Source of the DNA: Ascoidea rubescens DSM 1968
Taxonomy: Eukaryota; Ascomycota; Saccharomycetes; Ascoideales; Ascoideaceae
Direction of reading: 5' to 3'
DNA length: 64,000 nucleotides
Assembly: GCF_001661345.1 (NCBI RefSeq)
Contig: NW_017962923.1
Span: 496,001-560,000, forward strand
Shown: one piece after another, positions 41,937 to 52,542 of the stretch
How the letters are laid out: each line of letters begins with the position of its first letter
How positions within the stretch are numbered: position 1 is the first letter of the stretch
Translations under genes and position numbers: made by a program
The notes under the pieces: model-generated
The model's database searches: none
Told to the model about the DNA's origin: nothing
Seen by the model: the letters and a program-made list of their open reading frames with translations, nothing else

Positions 41937-42046
41937 TTGTATTTAATAATTTCCACCGGTTAGTTTCTATTTTTTTTATTTTTTTTTAGATTAAATATAT
42001 TCTATTATTAGATATATTATATAAATTTATATAAATTTAATGCTAT

Positions 42047-45000
42047 TTAAGATTGGTATTTTTTTTCTATTAATTCTCTTAAAAGGCGATTGTTTCTATC
42101 TATTTTTCTATTGATCTCAGTAAGAGTTTTAACTTGTGATTCATAAGCTATTTTTTGATATCTGATATTAAAATCAGTTAATTTTTTCATTCTTTTATTA
42201 ATTTTTTGTAAACAAGTAAGGTTGGATGGGTTTTCGTCATTGCGATTTTGGTTACCATCATTATTATTTTCATCATATGAATCACCATTTTTTTTTAACA
42301 AAACCACATTAAATTGTTGGAACACATCTTTCAAATAAAGAGTATTTTCAAAAAGATCTAAAGAATTAGAATTATGTTCTTTGAATACTTTGAAAAAAAA
42401 AGGACCAAACTCAAACAAATCTGTCACAGTAATACTAAGTTTCTCAATTATTAATTCTAAATGATTTTCATCTAATGTTTCAATTGCTGAAGTAGATAAT
42501 AGCTTATTGCAAATTCTATTCAATTTTGTTAAGCATTTGTTAGTCTCTATTGGACTTATTGTAGGTATGGGAATTCCTTGATCGTTAACTTGAGCTCTTG
42601 GTTTTATTTTAGCTAGTGCATTGTGAACTAAGTTAATATGGTCTGTAATGTCGAAAACATATTGGGATACAGTTTTATCATTATTTTGGTCATTAGATAT
42701 TTCACTATTAGAGGAAACAGTAAGGACCTGTGCAATTTCTCCATATTTAGGGTGATCAGTAGTATACAGCGATGTTTGATTGTAATTTCTAAAATCAGTT
42801 TCATCGCTGTCATCAGTATGGTGAGGTTGATAAGTATGATAAGATTTTTCTTTTGTTTCTGTTGCAGAATAAGAAACTGGAGCCCTTGATATAGAGGAGA
42901 TACTATATACTTTGGGATCCGAACTATAGGTTTGACCTATTGATGAAAACAAGTTTTGAGTTTGGCTATAAGCATGTTCATCGGTGTTGATGTAGCTTGA
43001 CGTTATAGGAAGACCAAATTGAATTTTTGGTTGAGGAAAAAGGTGTTGAGGTCTTGGGAGTATTTGATGATGTTGTTGATGTTGTTGATGTTGTTGATGT
43101 TGTTGATTTGGGGGTTGGTATTGATACTGAGGTTGGTATTGAGGTTGGTATTGAGGTTGGTATTGAGGTTGGTAATGATTTTGCTGCTTGGAATAATGAG
43201 GATGCTGCTGATAATCAGTTGCAATATTCTGACTTTGAGAAGGTTGGTGAACAAATGGGGGAGGTTGATGAATGGGCTGAAAGGTATCTTGAGATAAAAT
43301 AGGACTTTGATGGTTAGGTGGTGTGAGAGATGGTTTTGTTGTTCGAACAGGCAGAAATGGACGAATTGAAGTCGGTACAGAAAAAGAAGCCGAGGAGGCA
43401 GAAACAGAAGGAAGGCTGGAAGGAGATGGTGATAAAGAAGCAGAAGATGGCAGCGGAGAAGCGGCGGACCCTGCCAAGCACTGCGCTTGAGGGGTCTGCT
43501 CGGTTGGAGGGACACTGTGGTCAAGACCGTTGGAAGAAGCATCTGGAACAGTGTTCAAAAGCAGCCGGGGGTTGTTGCTTGGAAGGGGGTCCAATTTTGA
43601 ATCAGATTCCAAATCTGAACTTAATCGTGGGTAGGGTGTTTCCTTTGGAAAATCTCTGAGAATACTTTCTTCATAAACAACATCACTAGGAATGTCAGCA
43701 AAAATACATGCTTCAACAACAACTCTACAAAATCTTGCAACATATTGATTTGTTTCAAGATCCGTAAACTGGTTGTTGGGATCAATAATCTGTTTTTTGT
43801 TTTCATAGGTGGGAAGCACCACCTCACCATCTGTGTCAGAAGCAAATACAGAAATTGACTCATTTTCGGGAAGAACATATTTTTGATTTTCTAAGATTTG
43901 ATTTTGCAATTCAACTGGCAAACCAATTATTAATTTTTTTTTGTTATAGTCATACTCTAAATCGTAATATCGAAACAATATTTTTTCATGTGGTTCTAAA
44001 AACAACAAAGAATTATTACTTTTTTTTGCATAATTTGCTTGCAAGATGCTCCCAATATCCGTAGAAAGTGGCATGTTGTCATTGGTGAGTTGAATTATGT
44101 TAAAATTTTTATCAGAATTCTTACTGAACTTTTCATCATTTTCATTATTATTTTCATCATCAACATTGACATTAATACCAATTCTTCCTGTTTCAATATT
44201 TTCTTTGCTTTCATTTGTATCATTATTCAAATTATTATTGAAATTTCTATTAACAATTGTTTGATTATGTTTTTCTTGTTTGTTTTGAATGAAATAATTG
44301 TTATTGGCCTCTGTTAAAAGTTCATTTAAATTTTGAACACAAACAGAATTAAGCCTTCTATAGGCAATCACTTCTTTATAATGTTTTTGAAAATCACTTC
44401 TTGCATACCTTAAAGTGATATCTGGAAAACCAGAATAAAGTCCAATTTTTTTCATATATTTATTAAATATTCTGACAGTTCTAATCCAAAATTTTCCAAA
44501 TTCACCATAAGGAATGGCATATAATTTGTTTGATAATATAACTTGATATAACAAACATCTTAACTCATTATTCAACATCAAAGGTGATTTTCTTTTTTTT
44601 GGAAGTCTTGGAAAAGGTGGAAAGTGTGAAGGTAATGATGGATGGTTTCTGTCTCCATTTTGATAAACCTGAGAACCTGAGGAATTTGTGAGTGAAGGTA
44701 ACTCAGGTAAATCCCTGATCCTAACTATTTTTAGAAAATTTCGATTGAGATTTCTTTTAACTCTTAGATCGGTTAATATATTAAGATTAAAAATTTTAGA
44801 AGCTTCAACACTGATTATTTTATCAATTGATAAAAACACCGATTGATTATTATCATCATCAATTTGTGTTAAAGATTGAGATTTAGTTGCAGCAAGTGAA
44901 GCGCTCGAAGAATTTACAAGTCTTTTGTTTGACTTAATTTCATTTGAATTCAATGATATTCTTTCAGCAGAGGGTTTTTGTTTTTGTTTTTGTTTTTGTT

Positions 45001-45586
45001 TTTGTTTTTTAGATGGAGTTTGTTTTTTTTTTGAGTTTTGAATTCTTTTAGATTTTCTGAGCTTGGAAATTTTAGAGTTTTTTTGATTCTTTTGAAGTTT
45101 TTGAGGTTTTTTAATTTTAGAAGGTTTTACCAATTTCAATTCATTATTGCTGGCTTTTATATTATCAGTTTCAGAAATATTAGAATCTATAACATTTGAG
45201 TCAATGTAGCTAGAATCTTTAAAACTAGCAACAACAAAATTATTAGTATTAGCAGTAGTGTTATTAGCTATATCAATAAAATTGGTACTATCAGTAGAGT
45301 TAATAATACTATCAATTGTAATTAGATTTTTTTTATTACTATCATAAGTAGTACTGGTGTCATTTAAAGGATTATTTCTCGATATACCAAGATTATCTGC
45401 TTGATAAAGTTTTGTTTTGCTAGTGAAATGATTAACTATTAAACCGTTAGAAGAAAGAGAGTCTTGTCTCTCTGAAAATGAAAATGATTGAGACTGAGCC
45501 TGGCTTTGAGATGGTAATGGTGCTGCTGGGAAAAAAGAATGTTCAAGAGAATTAGAGTTCTTTTGCTGTTTAGAAGAAAACCTCAT
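42047..45586 (-). CDS. Uncharacterised large low-complexity protein, possibly nuclear
   Basis: 1,179 residues from the ATG at 45586 (the frame extends eight codons to a GTG). In order: Ser/Asn-rich tail; a basic region with a Lys-Gln repeat (about 44988-45010) like a nuclear signal; a complex domain around 44390-44790 (NFLKIVRIRDLPELP..., then LLYQVILSNKLYAIPYGEFGKFWIRTVRIFNKYMKKIG); Asn/Asp linkers; a second complex block around 43660-43990 (YDYNKKKLIIGLPVELQNQIL..., YVARFCRVVVEACIFADIPSDVV); a long Ser/Pro/Gln-rich part with a QYQP repeat and His/Gln runs (about 43060-43180); and a C-terminal coiled coil (about 42050-42200). This layout resembles a transcription or chromatin regulator, but no named DNA-binding domain is recognisable. 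Confidence 0.72.
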   Translation of the reverse strand: MRFSSKQQKNSNSLEHSFFPAAPLPSQSQAQSQSFSFSERQDSLSSNGLIVNHFTSKTKLYQADNLGISRNNPLNDTSTTYDSNKKNLITIDSIINSTDSTNFIDIANNTTANTNNFVVASFKDSSYIDSNVIDSNISETDNIKASNNELKLVKPSKIKKPQKLQKNQKNSKISKLRKSKRIQNSKKKQTPSKKQKQKQKQKQKPSAERISLNSNEIKSNKRLVNSSSASLAATKSQSLTQIDDDNNQSVFLSIDKIISVEASKIFNLNILTDLRVKRNLNRNFLKIVRIRDLPELPSLTNSSGSQVYQNGDRNHPSLPSHFPPFPRLPKKRKSPLMLNNELRCLLYQVILSNKLYAIPYGEFGKFWIRTVRIFNKYMKKIGLYSGFPDITLRYARSDFQKHYKEVIAYRRLNSVCVQNLNELLTEANNNYFIQNKQEKHNQTIVNRNFNNNLNNDTNESKENIETGRIGINVNVDDENNNENDEKFSKNSDKNFNIIQLTNDNMPLSTDIGSILQANYAKKSNNSLLFLEPHEKILFRYYDLEYDYNKKKLIIGLPVELQNQILENQKYVLPENESISVFASDTDGEVVLPTYENKKQIIDPNNQFTDLETNQYVARFCRVVVEACIFADIPSDVVYEESILRDFPKETPYPRLSSDLESDSKLDPLPSNNPRLLLNTVPDASSNGLDHSVPPTEQTPQAQCLAGSAASPLPSSASLSPSPSSLPSVSASSASFSVPTSIRPFLPVRTTKPSLTPPNHQSPILSQDTFQPIHQPPPFVHQPSQSQNIATDYQQHPHYSKQQNHYQPQYQPQYQPQYQPQYQYQPPNQQHQQHQQHQQHHQILPRPQHLFPQPKIQFGLPITSSYINTDEHAYSQTQNLFSSIGQTYSSDPKVYSISSISRAPVSYSATETKEKSYHTYQPHHTDDSDETDFRNYNQTSLYTTDHPKYGEIAQVLTVSSNSEISNDQNNDKTVSQYVFDITDHINLVHNALAKIKPRAQVNDQGIPIPTISPIETNKCLTKLNRICNKLLSTSAIETLDENHLELIIEKLSITVTDLFEFGPFFFKVFKEHNSNSLDLFENTLYLKDVFQQFNVVLLKKNGDSYDENNNDGNQNRNDENPSNLTCLQKINKRMKKLTDFNIRYQKIAYESQVKTLTEINRKIDRNNRLLRELIEKKYQS

Positions 45587-48500
45587 ATTTGAATACTCTT
45601 TTGGAGTCACTAATATAAGGTGTCAAATAAAACAGCTAAGATGACAGCTAAGACGAAAAAAATATATAATTAAATATATAATTAAATATATAGTTAAATA
45701 TAACAATATGAATAAAGAGTCACTCAAAAAAGATTAAAAACAAGATTCAATTGATGAAATTGTAAAAGAGAAAACTAAACGAAATAAAAGGAGAAAATTG
45801 ACTGTTAATAAATGATTTGAAATATTTATATTGAAAGTAAAATAAAAAACAATCTGATAAAACATCCAACAATCACTCTTATAAAGAAACTTAAAGTTGT
45901 GAACACAAAAACCCCCAGATTCATGTAATTATCTGCAAGCGGTACAAAGCAGTGTGAGTGAGGCGCGCAGGCTAAAACAATCCTTGCTGACAAAATCATA
46001 AATAGGTCTATTTGTAACCCTGTCTCGGTGTCTACCGAAAAATTATTTGTTTTTTTATTGTTGAGTATATAATTGGAGTCAAAAAGAAGCAAAATAACCA
46101 AAAGGAATTGAACAGAAAAAAGCAAAATAAGAAAACCCAGAGAGCAAAAAAGCATTGAAAGCACCAAAAACTTCAAAACAGAAGTCTTTAGAACGCTATT
46201 CTTATTTCATTTGATTTTGCTGATGAGTTTCAAAAACTAGATCGTTTGAAACTTGTTTAACTTGTTATTAATTAATTCAAAGTATTTTGTCAAAAATTGA
46301 ATATACTAAGATCCTATTGGTTTTTCCTAACTTTTATCTTTGAATAATTTTTTTTTTTGTTTGAGTCATTTAATTTTCCTTGTTTATTTTGGGACATTTT
46401 GGTTTAAAATAGAACATTTGATTACCCAAATCTGAAAGCTTTTTTTCTAAGTAATTGACCAAATTCTCAATGTTTCGCTGTTTGCTATTATACTAAGGGG
46501 GGAAGAGAACTTGATATATTTCACTAATTATTAAATGTTAATACAATTCAATTTTGTGCTCTTAAATCCAAATAAAATAAACTAAAAGTTGAAATTTAAT
46601 AATAGACGGGTTATTCACACAAAAATGGTTTTATAAATCTTATGTTGTTTTAAAATTTTAATAATAATTTTTTTGAAGGATTGGCTAAAAATTATATAAA
46701 TTGCAAAGTCATATTTTCTTTTAAGTTGTACTTCCTTTTGTATATTTTTTTACATTTATTTTTTGTTTAGTGTATATTTTTAAATTTTGACTTTATTTTG
46801 CACAATAATTGAGTATTGATAATTCCAATGATTAGAAATTGATTTAATTACTAAATTATATTTCGTTATATTTAATTTTACGGAAATAAAATATTCTAAA
46901 TAAAAACAATATTGGTTTTCATTAATCAATATTATCCAAAATAACAAACACTTGGTGAAGATATCATAATTAGCAAATGTTATCACTAATAGTAATTTGA
47001 TTGTGTTTTGTCTTGATCTTGTTAACTTCTTGCCAAACTGTAGTCAAAGCTGAAATCCAACTAAATATTTTAAAATTAAATTCAATCGTTTTATTGGACC
47101 AGTATCTGCTAATAAACACGTTTAAGTTTTTTGTACAATTAAATCCTTGATTATGCATTTGCATGCAAAAAAAACATTATGCTATTTCACTGTTTTCGGT
47201 ATTTTCGTAAATGATGCTTGGGAGTTATCGTCCACTTAGTACTGGTGGTAAACAAGAAAAAAAAATCGCTATTTGTTCTACCAATGAAAACAATTTTCCG
47301 GTTTCTGTTAAAACATAAATGAATTTGAATTCTTTGGATTTGTACTATTTCTTATCTACTGTTTCAATTATTTGCTGAATTTTGGATTTTGAGCTTTGGA
47401 CTTTGTTTTGACTAGAAGTGCAATATCACGTTTGGCAGTATGTGCTAAGAATCTCCCACTTTTGAAATTATTCTGCACATCAGTCACGATCACTGGAAAA
47501 TAATTTTAAGCCTACTCTTGCCTGTTTACTCGTACCTAGTTGCTTTTTCTCACAATTTGTTTTTGCCAAACCGTATCATCAATGCCAACAAATTCAGTTC
47601 TGCAAGTACTGGTAATCTGTTCCAATTTCAAATGATTGCAAGGGAAATCTTGGTGTTTGGATTTTTTGCCTCTATTTTGTCTCTTCATTTGGGCTGAGTG
47701 TTACTTTCCTGGAAGTGATAACTCTTGCCGGCCGACGCCACGCCAAACTCTAAGCGTTCCTGGAGACAGTCGCAACATTCGCCGCCACCGGCCTGGCTTG
47801 CGCGCTGCCTGCACGTAGACGTGTTGCAGCAGGAATGAAGTCTTCAGAAGTTTAGATAATTTGACCAAATTGTTTGTTTGCGCGGGATGGATTGCTTCTT
47901 CAGTTTGAAACTGCTTTAAGGTTAGTTAGAATTAAGTCACTATATCACGTGCTTGGTATACAATCTTTGCTTAATGAAGTTTTTCAAAAATGGGAGAATC
48001 ATCGAATTAGTCTGAAAATGTTATTTCTTGAACTGGTTTGGTTTCATTTCAGTTTGGTTTGAAATATTTCTTCCAGTTTGTTTACGGTTTTGTTTACCAT
48101 GCGCAGTTCTCCAAACCAAAATCAGCTCAAAACTGAACCGAAAAACAAAACGGACTTTTGGTCCTGGTCCGCTTTGGTACAAGCACTATTCAGAAGCTGC
48201 TATGAAGCCTGCGTGAAACGCAGAGCGAACCCAATTGACTCTTATTGGTCGTTTCTCGCTTTGTATGCTCATGATTGTTTCCTGTATTTTCTGTTTTTTC
48301 ATCTTCTACCTTCACTCTATTTTGTATCTTCTATTATCAGTTTTTCTTGTTTTAAAATAGAAAAAATTGTTTTATCTTTTCCTTGTTGGTGTGTTTAGTA
48401 CTTTATGTATTTCATTCAACTCCATTCCTTTGCAATTTTCTTTGTTTTATTTTTCTGGCTGGTTATCTTAATTTTCGTAAAACTCAGTAATCTCTTTTAG

Positions 48501-51500
48501 AATTCTTGACTATTTGTGTACTACCCTAGTAAAAACCAACTTTGATGAATTTTATTTATTTGCTTGTTTCACATTTTAAACGCCACTGCTCATATTCCTT
48601 TCATATTTTTTTATCGTTAAATCTTAATTCAAAAAATCTCATGGCAAAAATACCCAATGGCTATTTTTTTTATCTCAACTTATTTGTTTAAACAAATTTT
48701 TAGCTAAGCATCTATTATTTAAAGTTTTTATGTAATTACAAAATAACTATTATTATTTTTTTAAGATAGTATTGCGCATAACAACTTTGTGTATAGCTCA
48801 TATTACTATTGTTTCTTATTGCCCTCCAGGCCAATTATTAGTCTTAATTGTTTAAGACCCTAGCCATTTATCGTCTTCGACTTTATCTCACCCTCAACAA
48901 GGTCAGTTATATTTGTGCATTTTTATCATAAAGTTTTGTTCCTTCTTGATGATCTGTTGACTGTATTGCAGTAGTTTTTGCTCATTACAATAAAAAACAT
49001 CTTAAAGCAAATCATGTCCAAGCAATCTTTATTGAAATAATAGAAAAATAGTTAACTTTGATAAGTTTCTGTTGATTACAATTTATTTAAATCCTTTAAC
49101 AATTTATATTTGATAGCTTTTGTTTTACGGGCTGGGTAAGTTAATGTCTGTGTGATCCTGTGCAAATACATATATACACAGCCAAGTACATGACATGGTA
49201 CTCCATATACTTTCAAAACGCAAAATCCAAATTGTCTTTCTCTGTCATTACCGTTGAATTTTTTTTTGTTGATTACCATTTTCATTTAACTTATTATAAA
49301 CTTTTCAAGATAACCTAATTAAATCCTATTTATTGGATACATCTCTTAAATCATTGTTTAAATATGTTTAGTATCTTTTGTTGTGCTTAATACGATATAA
49401 CGCTAGCTATTCATCTTTGTAGTTCAACAGATAACCAAATATAATTAGCTTTGTTTTCTGTTTTAATTGAAGTTTTTTTTTGCTATGAATTGTTTTAAAT
49501 TTGAATTAAACTATTCAAATTATTCTATCAAATTACCTTATCCAATTACCTTATCGAATTAATTTTAAAGATTAGCAACTGATCTAGATTAACAAATTTT
49601 TATATTGCAATCAGATTTATGGATATTGATGCCATTAGATTTGTTAGATTTTCAAACGCCAATTTAATGGTTGATTAATTAGAAAAGTTTTTTTTGTTTT
49701 TATTAATGGATATTGCAATAAATATTTCTCTATATTAACAAAACTTTTATATCCATACTCATTAATAACAGCAATAATCCAATAAAAAATGAGTTGTTTT
49801 TTCAAAAAATAATAATCGATTAAAATATAGAATTAAAATAATTAATTTTGATTAAAATCCACAGCTTTAAAAAAAAGATTTCATCTTAATAACAACAAAT
49901 TCAATCAAAAAATCACTCCTAAAGAATCAACAACCGGACATCCAAATAATAATATCACGTGTTGCGCATGTTAAAGCTTAATGGTGTTTCTAACAGATTG
50001 CTACTTAGTATACACCTTTATAACAAATATCTCCAAAGCAATCTCCTAATTACTATTTTTATTGTATTTGATGATCTTGACGTGTTATCAATTCTTTTTT
50101 TTGTTTATTCAAATTATGAATAAATAATATTTTTATTAAGTAAATTAAAAAATCTTTTCCTGATACTTTTTTGTCATTTAATAATTTCATGAACATCCTT
50201 ATTCCAAGATTTTAATTTTATTTGATTTTATAATCACTATATTTTTTTAAAAAACCAAAAAAAACGTTATTTTAATGTTATAAAAACATGTTATTGCATT
50301 GTCATATTATTTTTAAGTTGAGAAGAAAAAAAAAAGTTGAAATGCTCCTTATTTTTATTTTTCTATAATTTCTTTATCAGGTTTAAAAACTGAAAGACTA
50401 AAATTAAATAATGATCATTAAATAAATTAAACAGCCAAAAAAGTAAAATAATAAGCAAATTAATCCTTCTTTTGTAATTTTGAATTGTTGAATGAATTAT
50501 TTCAGCTATTAACATGTTAATAAATATAGTAATAGAAACAAAAAAAATTAACCTATAACCGATTTACCCTTCTTTACTATAAAAACAGGTGTTTTGATAA
50601 TTTTTTAATTTCTATTGGTATAAATAGGGACAAAATAGGACAGAATGAAAAAAACTTTTCCACACGATTTAATGTGTGTAAATATTTTTCAATCTTTCTT
50701 TATTATATTTTTTTTATTTATTGTAAAATAGTTACAAATCATGTTAGATAGAAAAAAAATTGAGTCCAATAGAGTTGTCTTTTATATAGTAATAAACCTG
50801 ATAAATCCATTAAAGTTCTTAGTTTATAATGGAAAAATTTTATTGGTGAAAAGACTGTACTGAAACTGGATTAAAGATTTGGTTTATTTTCTAGAATTTT
50901 TCTTTCAAATCAAAACATTTAATTAAATTGAAATAGGTTTTAAAAAAGCATATGGTTTTGAAAAAAAAGATTATCAATGAGAATTTATGTTAAACAAAAA
51001 ATGAAGTGATTATTAGATATTTAATAATTTAACGTGGAAAATTCCAATAAAATTGATTATTTTTCAAATAAAAAAAGAACTTATTAAATTCACATAAAGA
51101 ATTTATAAACAATAATATTAAGAAAATAAAACAAATTCCAATTTATAAAGCCAAAAAAATAACTCAAGGCAAGTTTTTTTTTAAGTTTATTAGCTATTTA
51201 AATTATGATTTCAATATTTCACAAAAAATCGATTGTTTTATTGGCTTGGAGAATTTTTTTTTAATAAAAATATATCAATTAAATGCCTTTTAAAATAGTT
51301 TACAATTATGCAGGCAACTATAAATTTATCAAAGTGTTTTTCTTTTTCTAATTTATAAGTCAACAAAATAATAAAAGGTTATTAAATAACTTTTAAAATC
51401 CGTATTACACTGATGTTTATTGCTTCCAGCTGAGAATTTCAAAGCTTAGATGATAGATTTTCAAACTCCTTTTATTTAGCAAAAACCAGGTTATTAATTA

Positions 51501-52542
51501 CTATAGGACTTATTGCTATTTTATCTTCACTGTCAAAAAAAACTCTAATGTTTAAAGTTGTTTGATGATACTATATTCAACGCAAAAGAAAGGTAAATGA
51601 TAGGTATAGACTGAAAAGAAAGTAATTGAGCACACTCCAGACATTTCTTGATTTCTTGATTATATTCAAGGTTTTTTTCCATTTTATTAAGCTAAATTAT
51701 CAAAATTTTGCAATTAATAATTAAAATAACTAATTCTTTAAGAATTGATATATATTTTACTAAAAACAATTCAAATTAAGAAATCTTCAAAATGATACAA
51801 TTTATATGCGCAAAACTAGTGAAAAACTGATGAAACTTGAAAAATTGAATTGTTTGGATGCTTATTTTAATAAAGTTAGATATTCAAACATTAGTTAGAC
51901 AAATATCAATAGCTATAATTTAATGATTTATCATGTTTTTACCTTAATTATCTGTTTGACAAATTCATTTTACCACGAGGTTTGGTTCAAAAGCACATTT
52001 CATTCCTAATGGAAATTCACTTATTGACTAAAGACAACAACAGCAAGAAAAAATATTTATTCTTATTCAATGTGTTAGTACAATATTTGATATTTTTTGA
52101 TATTGTAGATTCTCACTAATCATAAAGAAATTACTGTTCAAATCTGCAGAGTTGAGGGTATTATATCTGAACAATTACCAATACAAGGACAACAAATGTA
52201 GGAAGTAGCGTCTAAAAAGAGAAAAGAACACTCGCAAACCGCCAAGCAATTTTCAGCAACAGGCACGTTAATGCATGAGCTTGGCAAAACTCAACAGTTC
52301 CAAAACGCTGGTTGGAATTGTTGGTTGTAATATTCACGTGATATATGTAGACGACTGTACATCGGCATGCTCCGTGTTTATACTGTAATACTTCTATTGG
52401 CTACCGTTCACATGGTTCTATTATTTATGCAGCTACCATCTCCATGGGTGTTTTGTTCAGAACAAAATTAGCACTTATGTGAGCTACTACTGGCATTCGG
52501 TTTGAACCTCACCAGTTTCAAATATATTGAATATTTGTTTAA
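45587..52542. other. 6.9-kb gene desert
   Basis: The longest stretch without a supportable gene in an otherwise dense window. It is very A+T-rich with long A and T runs and only short, compositionally biased open frames. Exceptions to the monotony are a G+C-rich patch (47726-47823), mixed-sequence DNA about 47400-48260, and a promoter-like end (about 52190-52500) for RIM13. ATCACGTG-type motifs occur at 47944-47951 and 49954-49961, and TCACGTGA at 52334-52341. No tRNA, snRNA hallmark, transposase or terminal repeat was recognised. Candidate roles: centromere, replication origin, long RNA gene (for example telomerase RNA) or element graveyard. Confidence 0.5.
47726..47823. other. G+C-rich island in the desert
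   Basis: About 100 bases (GCCGGCCGACGCCACGCC... to GCCTGCACGTAGAC) that are mostly G+C, flanked by A+T-rich DNA for kilobases. Not a tRNA and no clear open frame. It could be the core of a structured RNA, a promoter or a short foreign insert. Confidence 0.45.

Noticed and set aside
45826-46176. Minus-strand 116-codon hydrophobic open frame in the desert
   Set aside because: Leu/Phe/Ile content is what A+T-rich DNA gives by chance; no homology, no promoter sign, and it lies in the upstream region of the large low-complexity gene.
46970-47164. Short minus-strand frame resembling a fragment of a transposase-like protein
   Set aside because: Only 64 codons, with no catalytic motif or terminal repeats.
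48028-48398. Overlapping short plus-strand frames near 48.1 kb
   Set aside because: Overlap each other in different frames and show no family motif; composition is mixed but not gene-like enough.
47944-50000. Point centromere suggested by ATCACGTG (CDEI-like) motifs
   Set aside because: No CDEIII-like partner with TTCCGAA about 80-90 bases away from either motif; CACGTG also recurs in ordinary promoters of the window.
52080-52202. Possible short last exon on the plus strand (peptide ITVQICRVEGIISEQLPIQ)
   Set aside because: No convincing upstream exon, and one short open piece can occur by chance.
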